Positions 36,341-45,220 of a DNA stretch of 64,000 nucleotides are shown in pieces; positions within the stretch are counted from its first letter, which is position 1, and each line of letters opens with the position of its first letter. The notes under the pieces were generated by a model that saw only the letters and a list, made by a program, of their open reading frames with translations, had not been told where the DNA came from and did not search any database. The translations under genes were made by a program, and so were the position numbers. Where the stretch lies: the NCBI RefSeq assembly GCF_003726095.1, contig NZ_CP026031.1:3038001-3102000 (forward strand), given 5' to 3'. Source of the DNA: Niallia circulans (GTDB lineage: Bacteria > Bacillota > Bacilli > Bacillales > Cytobacillaceae).

Positions 36341-36661
36341 ATGAAAAGATTTCTATCTCAGGTATACAATAAGATTTCAAAAGATTTGTTTGGTGCTGGA
36401 ACGACATTATTGAAGGTAACGATTGATCAGAATGTGATTACACTTCAAGCGAAGCATCCACGTGCCCCTCGATCTGCTGCTCTCGAAGGAGAAGTACCGA
36501 GCCTTAAACAAGAGGTTGACTTTCATCTGTCCTTACTTTTTAAGAAAAAGCTAAAAGAACAACTAGAAGAAACGACAAATTGGAATATTGAAGCGATTCT
36601 TAGGGATTATGATTCTTTCACACAGCTTGCTTTTACAAACATTGTATTAACTAAACATTAA
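36341..36661 (+). CDS. DUF2294 family protein
   Basis: A 106-residue protein of the DUF2294 family, recognised by MKRFLSQVYNKISKDLFGAG, a central LKVTIDQNVITLQAK and the end DYDSFTQLAFTNIVLTKH. The function is unknown; older annotations tie the family to Na+-translocating enzymes without good support. The start is uncertain: the AGGTGA site at about 36315 lies some 20 nt before the ATG, too far, and the bases between (ATCATCGATGCAAATGAA) are in frame, so a non-ATG start such as ATC is possible. It is separated from the following operon by a strong terminator. Confidence 0.7.
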   Translation: MKRFLSQVYNKISKDLFGAGTTLLKVTIDQNVITLQAKHPRAPRSAALEGEVPSLKQEVDFHLSLLFKKKLKEQLEETTNWNIEAILRDYDSFTQLAFTNIVLTKH

Positions 36662-36740
36662 TCTTGGATTTCTTCTTGGATTTATCTAAGCAGAACGCCA
36701 CTATATACAAAAGATAAGTTTAATCTTTGTTTACAAAGAA

Positions 36741-36789
36741 AAGACAATCTTAAGTAGAAGGATAATTCTATTTAAGCTTGTCTTTTTTT
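36741..36789 (+). terminator. strong terminator before the purine operon, possible leader attenuator
   Basis: Arms of 19 nt (AAGACAA-CTTAA-TAGAA and its complement, one mismatch and one G-U pair) around loop GGATAA, followed by seven T. It lies 80 bp after the DUF2294 stop and 71 bp before the next operon. It may simply end the DUF2294 transcript, but I see no promoter between it and the operon, so an attenuator role is possible. Confidence 0.75.
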
Positions 36790-36859
36790 ATTATTTATAG
36801 CTTACGAGAAAGATCGTTTCCTAAAGCCTAAAAAACTAAATCATTCGGAGGGTTCTAAA

Positions 36860-37912
36860 ATGAAAATGAAAAAATTAGTTAGTGCAGTAGCCGCATCATC
36901 CTTTTTATTATTAGCAGCATGCAGTTCCGATGACACATCAAACAGTAAAGAAAAAAAAGAAAAGCTAGTTGTTTCCACTTGGGGTTTTAATGAAGATTTC
37001 TTCCGCAGTGAAATTTATGCCCCATTCGAAAAAGAGAACAATGTAGAAATCGTTTTAGATACAGGTAATAACGCAGACCGCTTAAACAAAGTGAGACAAG
37101 GAAATTCAGATGTTGACGTCATCTTTTTATCCGACTATTACGCCCAGCAAGGAATTGAAGATAAAGTTTTCGAAACGATTGATCGCAGCAAGCTGACTAA
37201 TCTAGACAATATTTATGAAACGGCAAAAGCTCCACTTGGTGAAGAGTATGGACCTGCCTACACTATAGCGCAATTTGGAATTGCTTATAATCCAGATGAA
37301 GTAGCAAAACCCGTTACTTCTTGGAAAGACCTATGGAGTGCAGATTTAAAGGGAAAAATTACAATCCCGAGCATTACCTCTACAACAGGCCCAATGATGG
37401 TAGACGTGGCTTCTTTAGTTAGCGGTGAACAAACTTTTAGCGAAGATAAAGCCTTTAAACAATTAAAATCCTTAATGCCAAGCGTTGTAAAAGAATATGG
37501 TCAAACTTCTGAATATGTAAATATGTTTGCTCAAGGAGAAATTGCCGCTGGGCCAATCATGGAAATGTACTTTGCTGATTTAAAAGAAGCAGTTCCTAAT
37601 GCTGAATTTATTACACCTGCTGAAGGTGGATATGCCGTTATGAATACAGTAAACATCGTAAAAGGTTCAGACCAAAAAGAACTATCAGAAAAATTCATCA
37701 ACTATATTTTAGGAAAAGAAGCACAAGAAAAATCAGCTAAAAATAAAGTAGATTCACCAGTTAATACGCAAGTCAAATTAACAGAAGAAGAAGCACAAGG
37801 GTTAACATATGGCGAAAAGGTAATCACTAGCTTGCACACATTAGATATGAAATTTATCAACGATAACTTAAAGGGCTGGATTGATCGCTGGAACCGCGAG
37901 CTAGTTCAATAA
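36860..37912 (+). CDS. PotD/ferric-type substrate-binding lipoprotein of the purine operon
   Basis: A 350-residue lipoprotein with signal peptide MKMKKLVSAVAASSFLLLAA and lipidated cysteine in LAACSSD. The body has the PotD-like two-lobe fold (KLVVSTWGFNEDFFRSEIYA ... YTIAQFGIAYNPDEV ... GWIDRWNREL). It is the first gene of a tight six-gene operon with two permeases, an ATPase, a nucleoside hydrolase and an adenine deaminase. PotD relatives usually bind polyamines, but the enzymes here indicate a purine nucleoside or base. A GGAGGG site precedes the ATG. Confidence 0.85.
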   Translation: MKMKKLVSAVAASSFLLLAACSSDDTSNSKEKKEKLVVSTWGFNEDFFRSEIYAPFEKENNVEIVLDTGNNADRLNKVRQGNSDVDVIFLSDYYAQQGIEDKVFETIDRSKLTNLDNIYETAKAPLGEEYGPAYTIAQFGIAYNPDEVAKPVTSWKDLWSADLKGKITIPSITSTTGPMMVDVASLVSGEQTFSEDKAFKQLKSLMPSVVKEYGQTSEYVNMFAQGEIAAGPIMEMYFADLKEAVPNAEFITPAEGGYAVMNTVNIVKGSDQKELSEKFINYILGKEAQEKSAKNKVDSPVNTQVKLTEEEAQGLTYGEKVITSLHTLDMKFINDNLKGWIDRWNRELVQ

Positions 37913-37929
37913 TAGAAAAGAGGGTCATC

Positions 37930-38877
37930 ATGAAAGAGAAGCTGATATTAGATGTAGACACTGGCATTGATGATGCAATTGGTATTCTACTAGCCGTGAA
38001 AAGCAAAGCATTTGATATTCTAGGGATTACAACTGTTAATGGCAATGTCTCCCTGGACCAAGCAACAACAAACACATGCAAAATACTAGATTTAGTAAAA
38101 GCAGATCATATTCCAGTAATAAAAGGAGCTGCCACCCCCCTCGTACGGGCACCATTCTTCGAACATCGCATACATGGAGAAGATGGTTTAGGCGGAGCAC
38201 TAAAGGAGACAGCTGTCACTCATCCAGTGAGTGATGGCTTCGCTCCCGACTTTTTAATCAATTCCATTTTAAGCTTTTCGGGCGAAGTAACATTAGTGTT
38301 TACTGGCCCCTTAACCAATTTAGCCTTAGCCGTGAAAAAATGTCCGCAAATTACGAATCATGTGAAAGAAGTTATTTTTATGGGTGGGGTTGTAAAAGGT
38401 CCAGGTAATGTAACGCCAACTGCTGAATTTAACAGCTATGTCGATCCCGAAGCAGTAAAAATCGTCTTACATGCAGGCTTTCCTGCTATCACGCAAGTCG
38501 GATTAGATGTAACAAGAAAAGCATTATTAACGAAAGATCATCTTCATTTAATAACGGATAAATCTTTACAAGATTATATTGCTCAAAGTACAAATGACTA
38601 TCAACAAAAATATTTTAACCGGTACGGAGTCCATGCTTGCGCTATGCATGACCCACTCGCTGTAGGAATTGCCCTCAATAAAGGCCTAGTACAAACAGAA
38701 AAGTATTTTGTCGATGTTGAAACAAGAAGTGAATTATGTGATGGTCAGCTCGTCTGTGATTTTCAAAATCGTCTACAAAGAGAAGCAAATTTACATATTT
38801 CCTTACAAGTAGATGCTGATGCCTTCTTCCAGATGTTTATTGACATTTTGAATGGTCACTTTGAGGAAAGGGAGTGA
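37930..38877 (+). CDS. inosine-uridine preferring nucleoside hydrolase
   Basis: A 315-residue ribonucleoside hydrolase that splits the N-glycosidic bond to give free base and ribose. The calcium-binding signature DVDTGIDDA starts at D8, followed by ITTVNGNVSLDQAT, IHGEDGLGG, VFTGPLTNLALA and a late MHDPLAV aspartate motif. No signal peptide, so it acts on imported nucleosides. It is 17 bp behind the binding-protein gene, with a GAGGG site 5 nt before the ATG. It supplies base to the adenine deaminase four genes downstream. Confidence 0.92.
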   Translation: MKEKLILDVDTGIDDAIGILLAVKSKAFDILGITTVNGNVSLDQATTNTCKILDLVKADHIPVIKGAATPLVRAPFFEHRIHGEDGLGGALKETAVTHPVSDGFAPDFLINSILSFSGEVTLVFTGPLTNLALAVKKCPQITNHVKEVIFMGGVVKGPGNVTPTAEFNSYVDPEAVKIVLHAGFPAITQVGLDVTRKALLTKDHLHLITDKSLQDYIAQSTNDYQQKYFNRYGVHACAMHDPLAVGIALNKGLVQTEKYFVDVETRSELCDGQLVCDFQNRLQREANLHISLQVDADAFFQMFIDILNGHFEERE

Positions 38878-38881
38878 CGTC

Positions 38882-39703
38882 TTGAAGAAACGATATTTAT
38901 ATTTACTTTTACTGCCAGGAGTATTATTTTTAACAATATTTTTAGTAATACCCATTCTTTCAATGATGGGGACAACCTTTAATGACGGAGGATCCTTTAG
39001 TTTGCAAGGATATATCGACTTTTTTAAAGATAAATACTTTATCGATATCCTTCTTACTACTTTACGCGTTAGTTTACTCACAACTTTTATCTGTATTTTA
39101 ATTGGATTTCCCGTTTCCTATTATATCGCGAAGCTTCCTAGCAAAAGAAAAGCGGTTCTCCTGTTATTCACGATTTTTCCATTGCTGACAAGTCCCGTTG
39201 TTCGTTCCTTTAGCTGGATGATTATTATTGGGAAAAATGGTGTGTTAAATAAAACGTTATTGAGTCTAGGGCTTATTCAAGAACCTTTAAATATTTTATA
39301 TACGCCTAATGCAATTATTATCGGTTTAGTTCACCTTTTTCTTCCATTAATTATCGTAACGCTTGTTGGTGTAATGGAGAATATCGACAATGATTTACTG
39401 CGCGCAGCAGAAAGTCTTGGTGCTTCCAAAATGGCATCCTTTATGAAAATCATTGTGCCATTATGTGTTCCCGGCCTTGTGATTGGAAGTATTTTAGTAT
39501 TTGTGGGCAGCTTTACCGCATATACTACACCTGCTTTGCTCGGTGGAAAACAACGGGTTATTTCCACTTTTCTTTATCAAAATGCAATTACCTTAAATGA
39601 TTGGAAACTTGCCTCTATTGTGGCAACTATAATGATTATTTGTACCTTTATCATTATTTCGATCATGAATGGTGTTGCGAAAAAACTAAATCCAAAGGGG
39701 TAA
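38882..39703 (+). CDS. ABC transporter permease, PotB-like
   Basis: A 273-residue permease with six predicted helices and coupling motif LRAAESLGASKMASFMKIIVPL (split over the fourth loop). The chosen TTG at 38882 follows AAAGGGAGTGA by 7 nt and begins just after the nucleoside hydrolase stop; the ATG at 38852 lies inside that gene without its own site. It pairs with the PotC-like permease 6 bp downstream. Confidence 0.88.
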   Translation: MKKRYLYLLLLPGVLFLTIFLVIPILSMMGTTFNDGGSFSLQGYIDFFKDKYFIDILLTTLRVSLLTTFICILIGFPVSYYIAKLPSKRKAVLLLFTIFPLLTSPVVRSFSWMIIIGKNGVLNKTLLSLGLIQEPLNILYTPNAIIIGLVHLFLPLIIVTLVGVMENIDNDLLRAAESLGASKMASFMKIIVPLCVPGLVIGSILVFVGSFTAYTTPALLGGKQRVISTFLYQNAITLNDWKLASIVATIMIICTFIIISIMNGVAKKLNPKG

Positions 39704-39709
39704 ACGTGT

Positions 39710-40498
39710 ATGCAGGAAAAACATAGAGGATTGGCCCTGTTTACGATCCTTGTTTTTATTTTTTTACTTGGGCCGCTTGTAATAATATCGATTACCTCTT
39801 TTGAGAGTGGAAGTATTCTGAAATTCCCTCCAGAAGAGTTTTCCCTTAGATGGTATGAGAATATTTTTAAAGTGGAAATGTTTTTAAGCACCTTTAAAAC
39901 ATCCATTATTGTATCCATAGCAGGAAACATTTTAGCATTACTACTTGGTGTACCAGCAGCCTATGCGCTTAGCCGCTTTAACTTTGCTGGCAAAGGGATC
40001 ATTAATGCTATCTTCGTTTCTCCGATTCTTATTCCAGGAATCGTTCTAGGTTTCTCGTTTTTGCGCTATATTGTTGTGACCTATAACCTTCCTATTTATT
40101 TATCCTTATTTATCGGTCATACAGTCATCATGCTGCCATTTATTATTCGCGTCATTTCTTCTAGTCTGGCAAACTTTGATTTTTCCATAGAAGAAGCGGC
40201 ACTTAGTCTTGGTGCGAATCGAATTGGTACATTCTTTCGTGTTGTATTGCCAAACATTAAATCTGGCATTATCGCCGCTGTCATGATTGCTTTTTTAGAG
40301 TCCTTCAACAATGTGGATATTTCGGTTTATATGACTGGACCCGGTGTCAGTACGTTCCCTATTCAAATGCTGCTTTATGTAGAGAATTATTTTGATCCTA
40401 CTGTTGCAGCCATCTCTGTTCTATTAATGTTCTTAACTGCTATCTTTATGTTTGTAGTGGAAAGATTAATGGGATTGTCTTATTTCACGAAAAGATAA
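39710..40498 (+). CDS. ABC transporter permease, PotC-like
   Basis: A 262-residue permease with six predicted helices, the motif FPPEEFSLRWYENIF typical of PotC relatives, and coupling motif EEAALSLGANRIGTFFRVVLP. AAAGGGG lies 9 nt before the ATG, overlapping the end of the previous gene. Second permease subunit of the operon's importer. Confidence 0.88.
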   Translation: MQEKHRGLALFTILVFIFLLGPLVIISITSFESGSILKFPPEEFSLRWYENIFKVEMFLSTFKTSIIVSIAGNILALLLGVPAAYALSRFNFAGKGIINAIFVSPILIPGIVLGFSFLRYIVVTYNLPIYLSLFIGHTVIMLPFIIRVISSSLANFDFSIEEAALSLGANRIGTFFRVVLPNIKSGIIAAVMIAFLESFNNVDISVYMTGPGVSTFPIQMLLYVENYFDPTVAAISVLLMFLTAIFMFVVERLMGLSYFTKR

Positions 40499-40510
40499 TG
40501 GAGGATAAAA

Positions 40511-41569
40511 ATGGCTTTATTTACTTTAGAAAATGTATCCGTAGCATATGAAAAGAAAAATATATTAGAAGATTTTAATTTAAGTATTGAAAAAGGACAG
40601 CTTGTTTCCCTGTTAGGTCCAAGCGGCTGTGGAAAAACAACGACATTGCGCTTAATTGCAGGATTTTTAGAAGCAAGTAAAGGAAAATTTATTTTTGAAG
40701 GTAAAGATTATACAAAGGTTCCTGTGAACAAACGAAATTTCGGCTTTGTTTTTCAAAACTATGCGCTCTTTCCTCACCTATCTATTTTTGACAATATTGC
40801 ATTTGGCTTGCGATTACGAAAAATCAACAAAAAGGAAATCGAGAAACGCGTTTTAAATATGCTGGAGATCGTTAACTTAAGGGGATTTGAACAACGATTT
40901 CCCAGCGAGCTATCTGGTGGTCAAAGACAACGTGTGGCAATCGCAAGAGCTTTAGTAATCGAACCTGATATTCTATTATTTGATGAACCACTAAGTAACC
41001 TTGATGCAAACCTTAGGGTCAATATGAGAGTAGAGATTCGCAGAATTCAGCAAGAACTAGGAATCACTACTGTTTACGTCTCCCATGACCAAGAAGAATG
41101 CTTCTCGATTTCAGATCAAGTTGCCATTATGAATAAAGGAGTCATTGAACAGTTGAGCGACCCAGCGACCATTTATCAATATCCCGAAACAAAGTTCGTT
41201 GCTGACTTTATCGGCTTTAAAAACTTCATTTCTTTTGATAAACGGACAGATCACAAGGATCATATCGAACTTGAAAAGGCTGGATTGATCTTCAAGGTTG
41301 ATCGACATGCACATATGGAAAATCGCAATAAAAAAGTTGGCGCCATTCGTCCCGATGATTTTATGATGGAGCCAAGCATAGATGCTATCCCAACGAATGG
41401 AATGAAGGGAATCATTAAAATTACGACATTCCTTGGCAGAAGCTATCAATATGTGGTAGAAACAGCCCTCGGTGATTTCACGATTAATAAAGAAATGGTT
41501 CAGCCATTTAAAAACGGACAAGAAGTAACGGTAATTATTCCACAGAATCAAATGGTACTAGTGGAATAG
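40511..41569 (+). CDS. ABC transporter ATPase, PotA-like
   Basis: A 352-residue ATPase with Walker A LLGPSGCGKTTTLR, Q-loop VFQNYALFPH, signature LSGGQRQRVAIARA, Walker B ILLFDEPLSNLD, and a C-terminal OB-like region (about 235-350). It completes the four-component importer. AGAGGATAAA-type site precedes the ATG (ATGGAGGATAAAAATG). Confidence 0.9.
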   Translation: MALFTLENVSVAYEKKNILEDFNLSIEKGQLVSLLGPSGCGKTTTLRLIAGFLEASKGKFIFEGKDYTKVPVNKRNFGFVFQNYALFPHLSIFDNIAFGLRLRKINKKEIEKRVLNMLEIVNLRGFEQRFPSELSGGQRQRVAIARALVIEPDILLFDEPLSNLDANLRVNMRVEIRRIQQELGITTVYVSHDQEECFSISDQVAIMNKGVIEQLSDPATIYQYPETKFVADFIGFKNFISFDKRTDHKDHIELEKAGLIFKVDRHAHMENRNKKVGAIRPDDFMMEPSIDAIPTNGMKGIIKITTFLGRSYQYVVETALGDFTINKEMVQPFKNGQEVTVIIPQNQMVLVE

Positions 41570-41582
41570 AGGAGGGTTTTTC

Positions 41583-43289
41583 GTGCAAGTAGATACACTC
41601 GTTTTGAACGGAATTGTGTTTAATAGTTATTTTAAACAATTTAGAAAAGAAAATATCGCGATTAAAGATGGAAAGTTCTTTTATATCGGAAAAAAGGGAA
41701 GAGAATTTTTCCAAGCAAAAGAGACGGTTGACGCTGATGGAAATTATATCATTCCAGGCTTAATTGATATTCACTTGCATATTGAAAGTACGATGGTTAC
41801 ACCTGCAACCTTTTCCTATGGATTAATAAAGAATGGAGTAACAACTATCGTTCCAGAACCCCATGAAATGGCCAATGTTTTTGGAATTGCCGGGGTAAAA
41901 GAAATGATTAAGGCAAGCAAAAATGAAGTGGTCGATATGTTTTATGGCATTCCGAGCTCTGTTCCCGCTACTGCAATGGAAACAACCGGCGGCGCAATTG
42001 AAATAGAGGATATCGAAGAATTGCTGCAGACAGAGTCCATCAAATGCCTAGGCGAAATCATGAATTACTATGATGTTCTCACAAAGCCAGATTGCAAAAC
42101 CAATCAAATTCTCGACTTTGTTCGCAGCAACTATCCTGAACTAATAATTGAAGGCCATGTTCCTAAGCTATTAGATGATGAGTTACAAGGAATTGCTTTT
42201 GCTGGCGTCGGCTCCGATCATACCCACCAGACAGTGGAAGGAATGATGGAAAGAATTGCAATTGGCATGTTTTTAGAAATTCAAGAAAAATCGATGACAA
42301 AAGAAGTGATCGACTATCTTAGTGCAAATCCAGTTAAAGAACATTTTTGTTTTGTGACAGATGATGTAATGGCAGATTCTTTTCAAAGAAGAGGCCACTT
42401 AAATGTCTTGCTAAAGAAAGCTATTGCTATGGGAATGTCCATGGAGGACGCCATTTATGCTTGCACCTATACTCCTGCACAGCGGATGAGAATGTATGAT
42501 AGAGGCGTTATCGCCCCAAGTAAAATAGCTGATTTTGTAATGGTGAGTAATGTCGCAGACTTTTCCATTGATGCTGTATATAAAATCGGCCAAAAAGTTT
42601 TTGACCGAGACCTCCCTTATGTGCAAAGAGCGGTCTCCAAACAATTCCCTGCCTCTTTCTATGAAAGTGTAAAGCTTGCTCCCTTAAAAGCAGAGGATTT
42701 TGAAGTACCTATCGAAACAAAGAAAAAAAGGGTGACTGTCCGTACGATTCATGTACAAAATGGCTCTACTTTTACAGAAGAAAGACAAGATACACTTGCA
42801 GTGGAAGAAGGCAAACTACAATGGATGAATAGTGCTTATTGTTTAGTGAAAACATTTGAACGCTATGGGAAAAATAACAATCAAGCACATGGCTTAATTG
42901 GCGGAGATATTTTAAAAAAGGGTGCTGTTGCCACCACCTACTCCCATGATAATCACAACTTATTAGTAGTCGGAAAAAACAAAGCAGATATGCAGCTCGC
43001 TGCAAATGAAGTAATCAAAAACCAAGGCGGCATCTGCTGTGTCTATAATGGAAAAATCCTCTCCATGGTGCCACTACCAGTTGGAGGCATTCTATCGGAA
43101 GAACCTTTAGAAGTAATAGCATCACAGGTAGAAGAATTAACAGATGCTTTAAAGTCATTAGGTTACGAACATTATAATGTAATCATGTCATTAAGCACCC
43201 TGTCCCTGCCAGTAAGCCCAGCCCTAAAAATAACAGACCACGGCTTAATTGCAGTAAACGAAGGCAAAGTTGTTTCCTTTGAAGTATAA
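41583..43289 (+). CDS. ade: adenine deaminase
   Basis: A 568-residue adenine deaminase (amidohydrolase superfamily) converting adenine to hypoxanthine and ammonia. The metal motif is H64-x-H66 in GLIDIHLHIESTMVTP, then TTIVPEPHEMANV, EGHVPKL, FAGVGSDHTHQTVEGMMERI and FVTDDVMADS, with the C-terminal domain QGGICCVYNGKILSMVPLPV. The length is normal. It starts with GTG at 41583 behind GAGGAGGG. As the last gene of the operon it disposes of adenine released by the nucleoside hydrolase, giving hypoxanthine for salvage or nitrogen as ammonia. Confidence 0.93.
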   Translation: MQVDTLVLNGIVFNSYFKQFRKENIAIKDGKFFYIGKKGREFFQAKETVDADGNYIIPGLIDIHLHIESTMVTPATFSYGLIKNGVTTIVPEPHEMANVFGIAGVKEMIKASKNEVVDMFYGIPSSVPATAMETTGGAIEIEDIEELLQTESIKCLGEIMNYYDVLTKPDCKTNQILDFVRSNYPELIIEGHVPKLLDDELQGIAFAGVGSDHTHQTVEGMMERIAIGMFLEIQEKSMTKEVIDYLSANPVKEHFCFVTDDVMADSFQRRGHLNVLLKKAIAMGMSMEDAIYACTYTPAQRMRMYDRGVIAPSKIADFVMVSNVADFSIDAVYKIGQKVFDRDLPYVQRAVSKQFPASFYESVKLAPLKAEDFEVPIETKKKRVTVRTIHVQNGSTFTEERQDTLAVEEGKLQWMNSAYCLVKTFERYGKNNNQAHGLIGGDILKKGAVATTYSHDNHNLLVVGKNKADMQLAANEVIKNQGGICCVYNGKILSMVPLPVGGILSEEPLEVIASQVEELTDALKSLGYEHYNVIMSLSTLSLPVSPALKITDHGLIAVNEGKVVSFEV

Positions 43290-43362
43290 GGACATTTCTT
43301 GTGATGTCATTTTTGGCGAAGGAAAAACTTTTCTGTTTTAACCCCTTGATAGAACGTACAAG

Positions 43363-43404
43363 AGAGAGTTCTCACAATTTGCTTTGTGGGGATTCTCTTT
43401 TTTT
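43363..43404 (+). terminator. rho-independent terminator of the purine operon
   Basis: AGAGAGTTCTCACAA pairs over 15 positions (several G-U) with TTGTGGGGATTCTCT and is followed by seven T. Ends the 36860-43289 operon. Confidence 0.85.
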
Positions 43405-43581
43405 ATTTGCAGTTTGTGAAACTGTAAGGATCTTCTTTTAATAGATGATAAGTATGGGACATTTCTCCACTTCTATTTTTGAGGAAGCAGAAGAACGTCT
43501 CTATGTTTCCCACCAAGAACTTGCTATAATGGAAGTAAAGTTAAAGATTACTTAAATTATACATGTATTGGTGATGATTAT

Positions 43582-44220
43582 ATGAACAGGATATTATGGG
43601 CTACTTTTATTTTTGTTGTGTTATTTGCGGGACTGGCAATAGGCAGTTCACTGGAAGTGTTAAATCCAACCACCATCAATGGCATTTTCTCCATCCTTCT
43701 TTCTGTTTTTATTATGTTTCTTTTAGATAGCTTCTTGCATCTGCTGTCTAATAGTGAAACAAGCTGGAAAAAGAAGCATTATAAAAGTTTGTTAGAATGG
43801 GTTGATGATGGAGGAAACGGCGGCAGAAGACTGGAACAAAATCTTTTGAAAGACATTAAACCGAAGTATAATCTTTTAGACAACCTTGAGCTTATCAAAC
43901 AGGCATTCACTAAACTCGAGAAGGAAAAAAGAGAACTCTTACTAGCTTACTTTAAGGCACAAAGAAACTCAGTTTCCCTTCCTGCCACCATTATGGCCAT
44001 TTTTTCTACTCTATTCGCTGGCATCCTGTTGTATTTCATTCAACACCCAGGGATATTCCGTATAGAAATTAGCGTCAATGCTGACTTTGCTTTCATTGTA
44101 CAGCTATTTACTTGGATTTTCTTTTTTATCATTGTAATGTATCACCTTGTCAAAATGAATAAAAGAGCATCCACCAAAAATGAACTATTTATCGAAATAT
44201 TGGAGAAACTAAAGGACTGA
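43582..44220 (+). CDS. membrane protein of unknown family
   Basis: A 212-residue protein with four predicted helices: two near the N-terminus (about 5-22 and 35-55) and two near the C-terminus (about 135-155 and 168-190), enclosing a charged helical cytoplasmic region (KKKHYKSLLEWVDDGGNG ... KLEKEKRELLLAYF). I do not recognise the family. GGTGATGA lies shortly before the ATG. It is 19 bp upstream of a YfhP-like gene and may share its transcript. Gap 43405-43581 shows nothing recognisable. Confidence 0.6.
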   Translation: MNRILWATFIFVVLFAGLAIGSSLEVLNPTTINGIFSILLSVFIMFLLDSFLHLLSNSETSWKKKHYKSLLEWVDDGGNGGRRLEQNLLKDIKPKYNLLDNLELIKQAFTKLEKEKRELLLAYFKAQRNSVSLPATIMAIFSTLFAGILLYFIQHPGIFRIEISVNADFAFIVQLFTWIFFFIIVMYHLVKMNKRASTKNELFIEILEKLKD

Positions 44221-44239
44221 TTGTGAGAACGGGGGAAAT

Positions 44240-45106
44240 ATGGATACTATTACACATACTTTATTTGGTATAGGAATCTATAAAAGTGTTAATAAAGAAA
44301 AAATGACTAGAAAAGAAAAATATGCCCTGCTTGTTACATCCATAGGCGCTAGCCAAATCCCTGATATTGATGTTATCTCCCAGCTCTGGGACACTACAGG
44401 ACAGTATCAGATGTGGCATAGAGGCATTACCCATTCTATTTTTCTAGCTCCTATATGGGCTTTAATCTTTTACATGATCAGCCGTTTTGCTTTTAAAATA
44501 AAAGGATTTCAATCATTCTATATTGCCCTTCTCGCCGTTTTCATCCACAATACTAGTGATGTATTCAACGCATGGGGAACAGGTTATCTCGAACCATTTT
44601 CATCTGTTCGTTTAACTTTCGGAACAGTTCCGATTGTGGATTTGGTGATATGGTTTATCTTTTTACTAACCTTTATTGGTTCCAAAGTTTATTCTAAAGT
44701 AAATCCTCATGTATTATTCCGTATTGGCTGGATTCTAATTGCACTTCATGTCGCTATCCAATCTCTTCAGGGTGCTATTTTATTCCAAAACTATAAAACG
44801 GATTATCAGGATGTCGCGCTGTCTGCCAGCTTTATCCCTTGGCATTTTACCATTATCGGAAAAAATGCTGATACGGTCGATATCATTAATGATTCCCTTC
44901 TAACAAAAGCTAAATTTGTGGACAGACTTACTTCAAGCGATGAAGTGGACCTTGATTACCTATTTGCAGAAAATCCTGCAGCTGCAACATTATACAGATG
45001 GTCGCCATTTGTAGTTGTAGTAGATGACGACAATAGAATCGGCATTTATGATCCACGCTTTTACCGAAATGGAGAATCTTTTTTAGGAGAGTATTTAGAT
45101 AAATAA
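44240..45106 (+). CDS. YdjM/YfhP-family membrane metal-dependent hydrolase
   Basis: A 288-residue protein with a metal-binding start (MDTITHTLFGIGIY; IPDIDVISQL; WHRGITHSIFLAP; HNTSDVFNAWGT), the histidine/aspartate pattern of the YdjM (DUF457) family, followed by four to five helices and a C-terminal soluble domain ending in YDPRFYRNGESF. Relatives include B. subtilis YfhP. The biochemical substrate is unknown. Confidence 0.82.
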   Translation: MDTITHTLFGIGIYKSVNKEKMTRKEKYALLVTSIGASQIPDIDVISQLWDTTGQYQMWHRGITHSIFLAPIWALIFYMISRFAFKIKGFQSFYIALLAVFIHNTSDVFNAWGTGYLEPFSSVRLTFGTVPIVDLVIWFIFLLTFIGSKVYSKVNPHVLFRIGWILIALHVAIQSLQGAILFQNYKTDYQDVALSASFIPWHFTIIGKNADTVDIINDSLLTKAKFVDRLTSSDEVDLDYLFAENPAAATLYRWSPFVVVVDDDNRIGIYDPRFYRNGESFLGEYLDK

Positions 45107-45151
45107 TCTTATCCTATGACAGCTATCAAAATAGTACTATGCTAGACCAGG

Positions 45152-45192
45152 AAAAAGACCAATTGGCGGGATTTCCCACGATTGGTCTTTTT
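45152..45192. terminator. bidirectional terminator
   Basis: AAAAAGACCAAT and ATTGGTCTTTTT form a 12-bp stem ending in A and T runs, serving both the plus-strand hydrolase gene and the convergent secreted GH43 gene. Confidence 0.85.
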
Positions 45193-45220
45193 GTTCATAA
45201 TCCACACAGTATGTGTTTTT

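Noticed and set aside
36662..36860. Purine (adenine/guanine) riboswitch upstream of the purine operon
   Set aside because: The conserved junction and loop sequences of the purine riboswitch are absent; only a terminator and small hairpins are seen.
41111..41551. 146-codon minus-strand frame within the PotA-like gene
   Set aside because: Shadow frame; the plus strand encodes all ATPase motifs.
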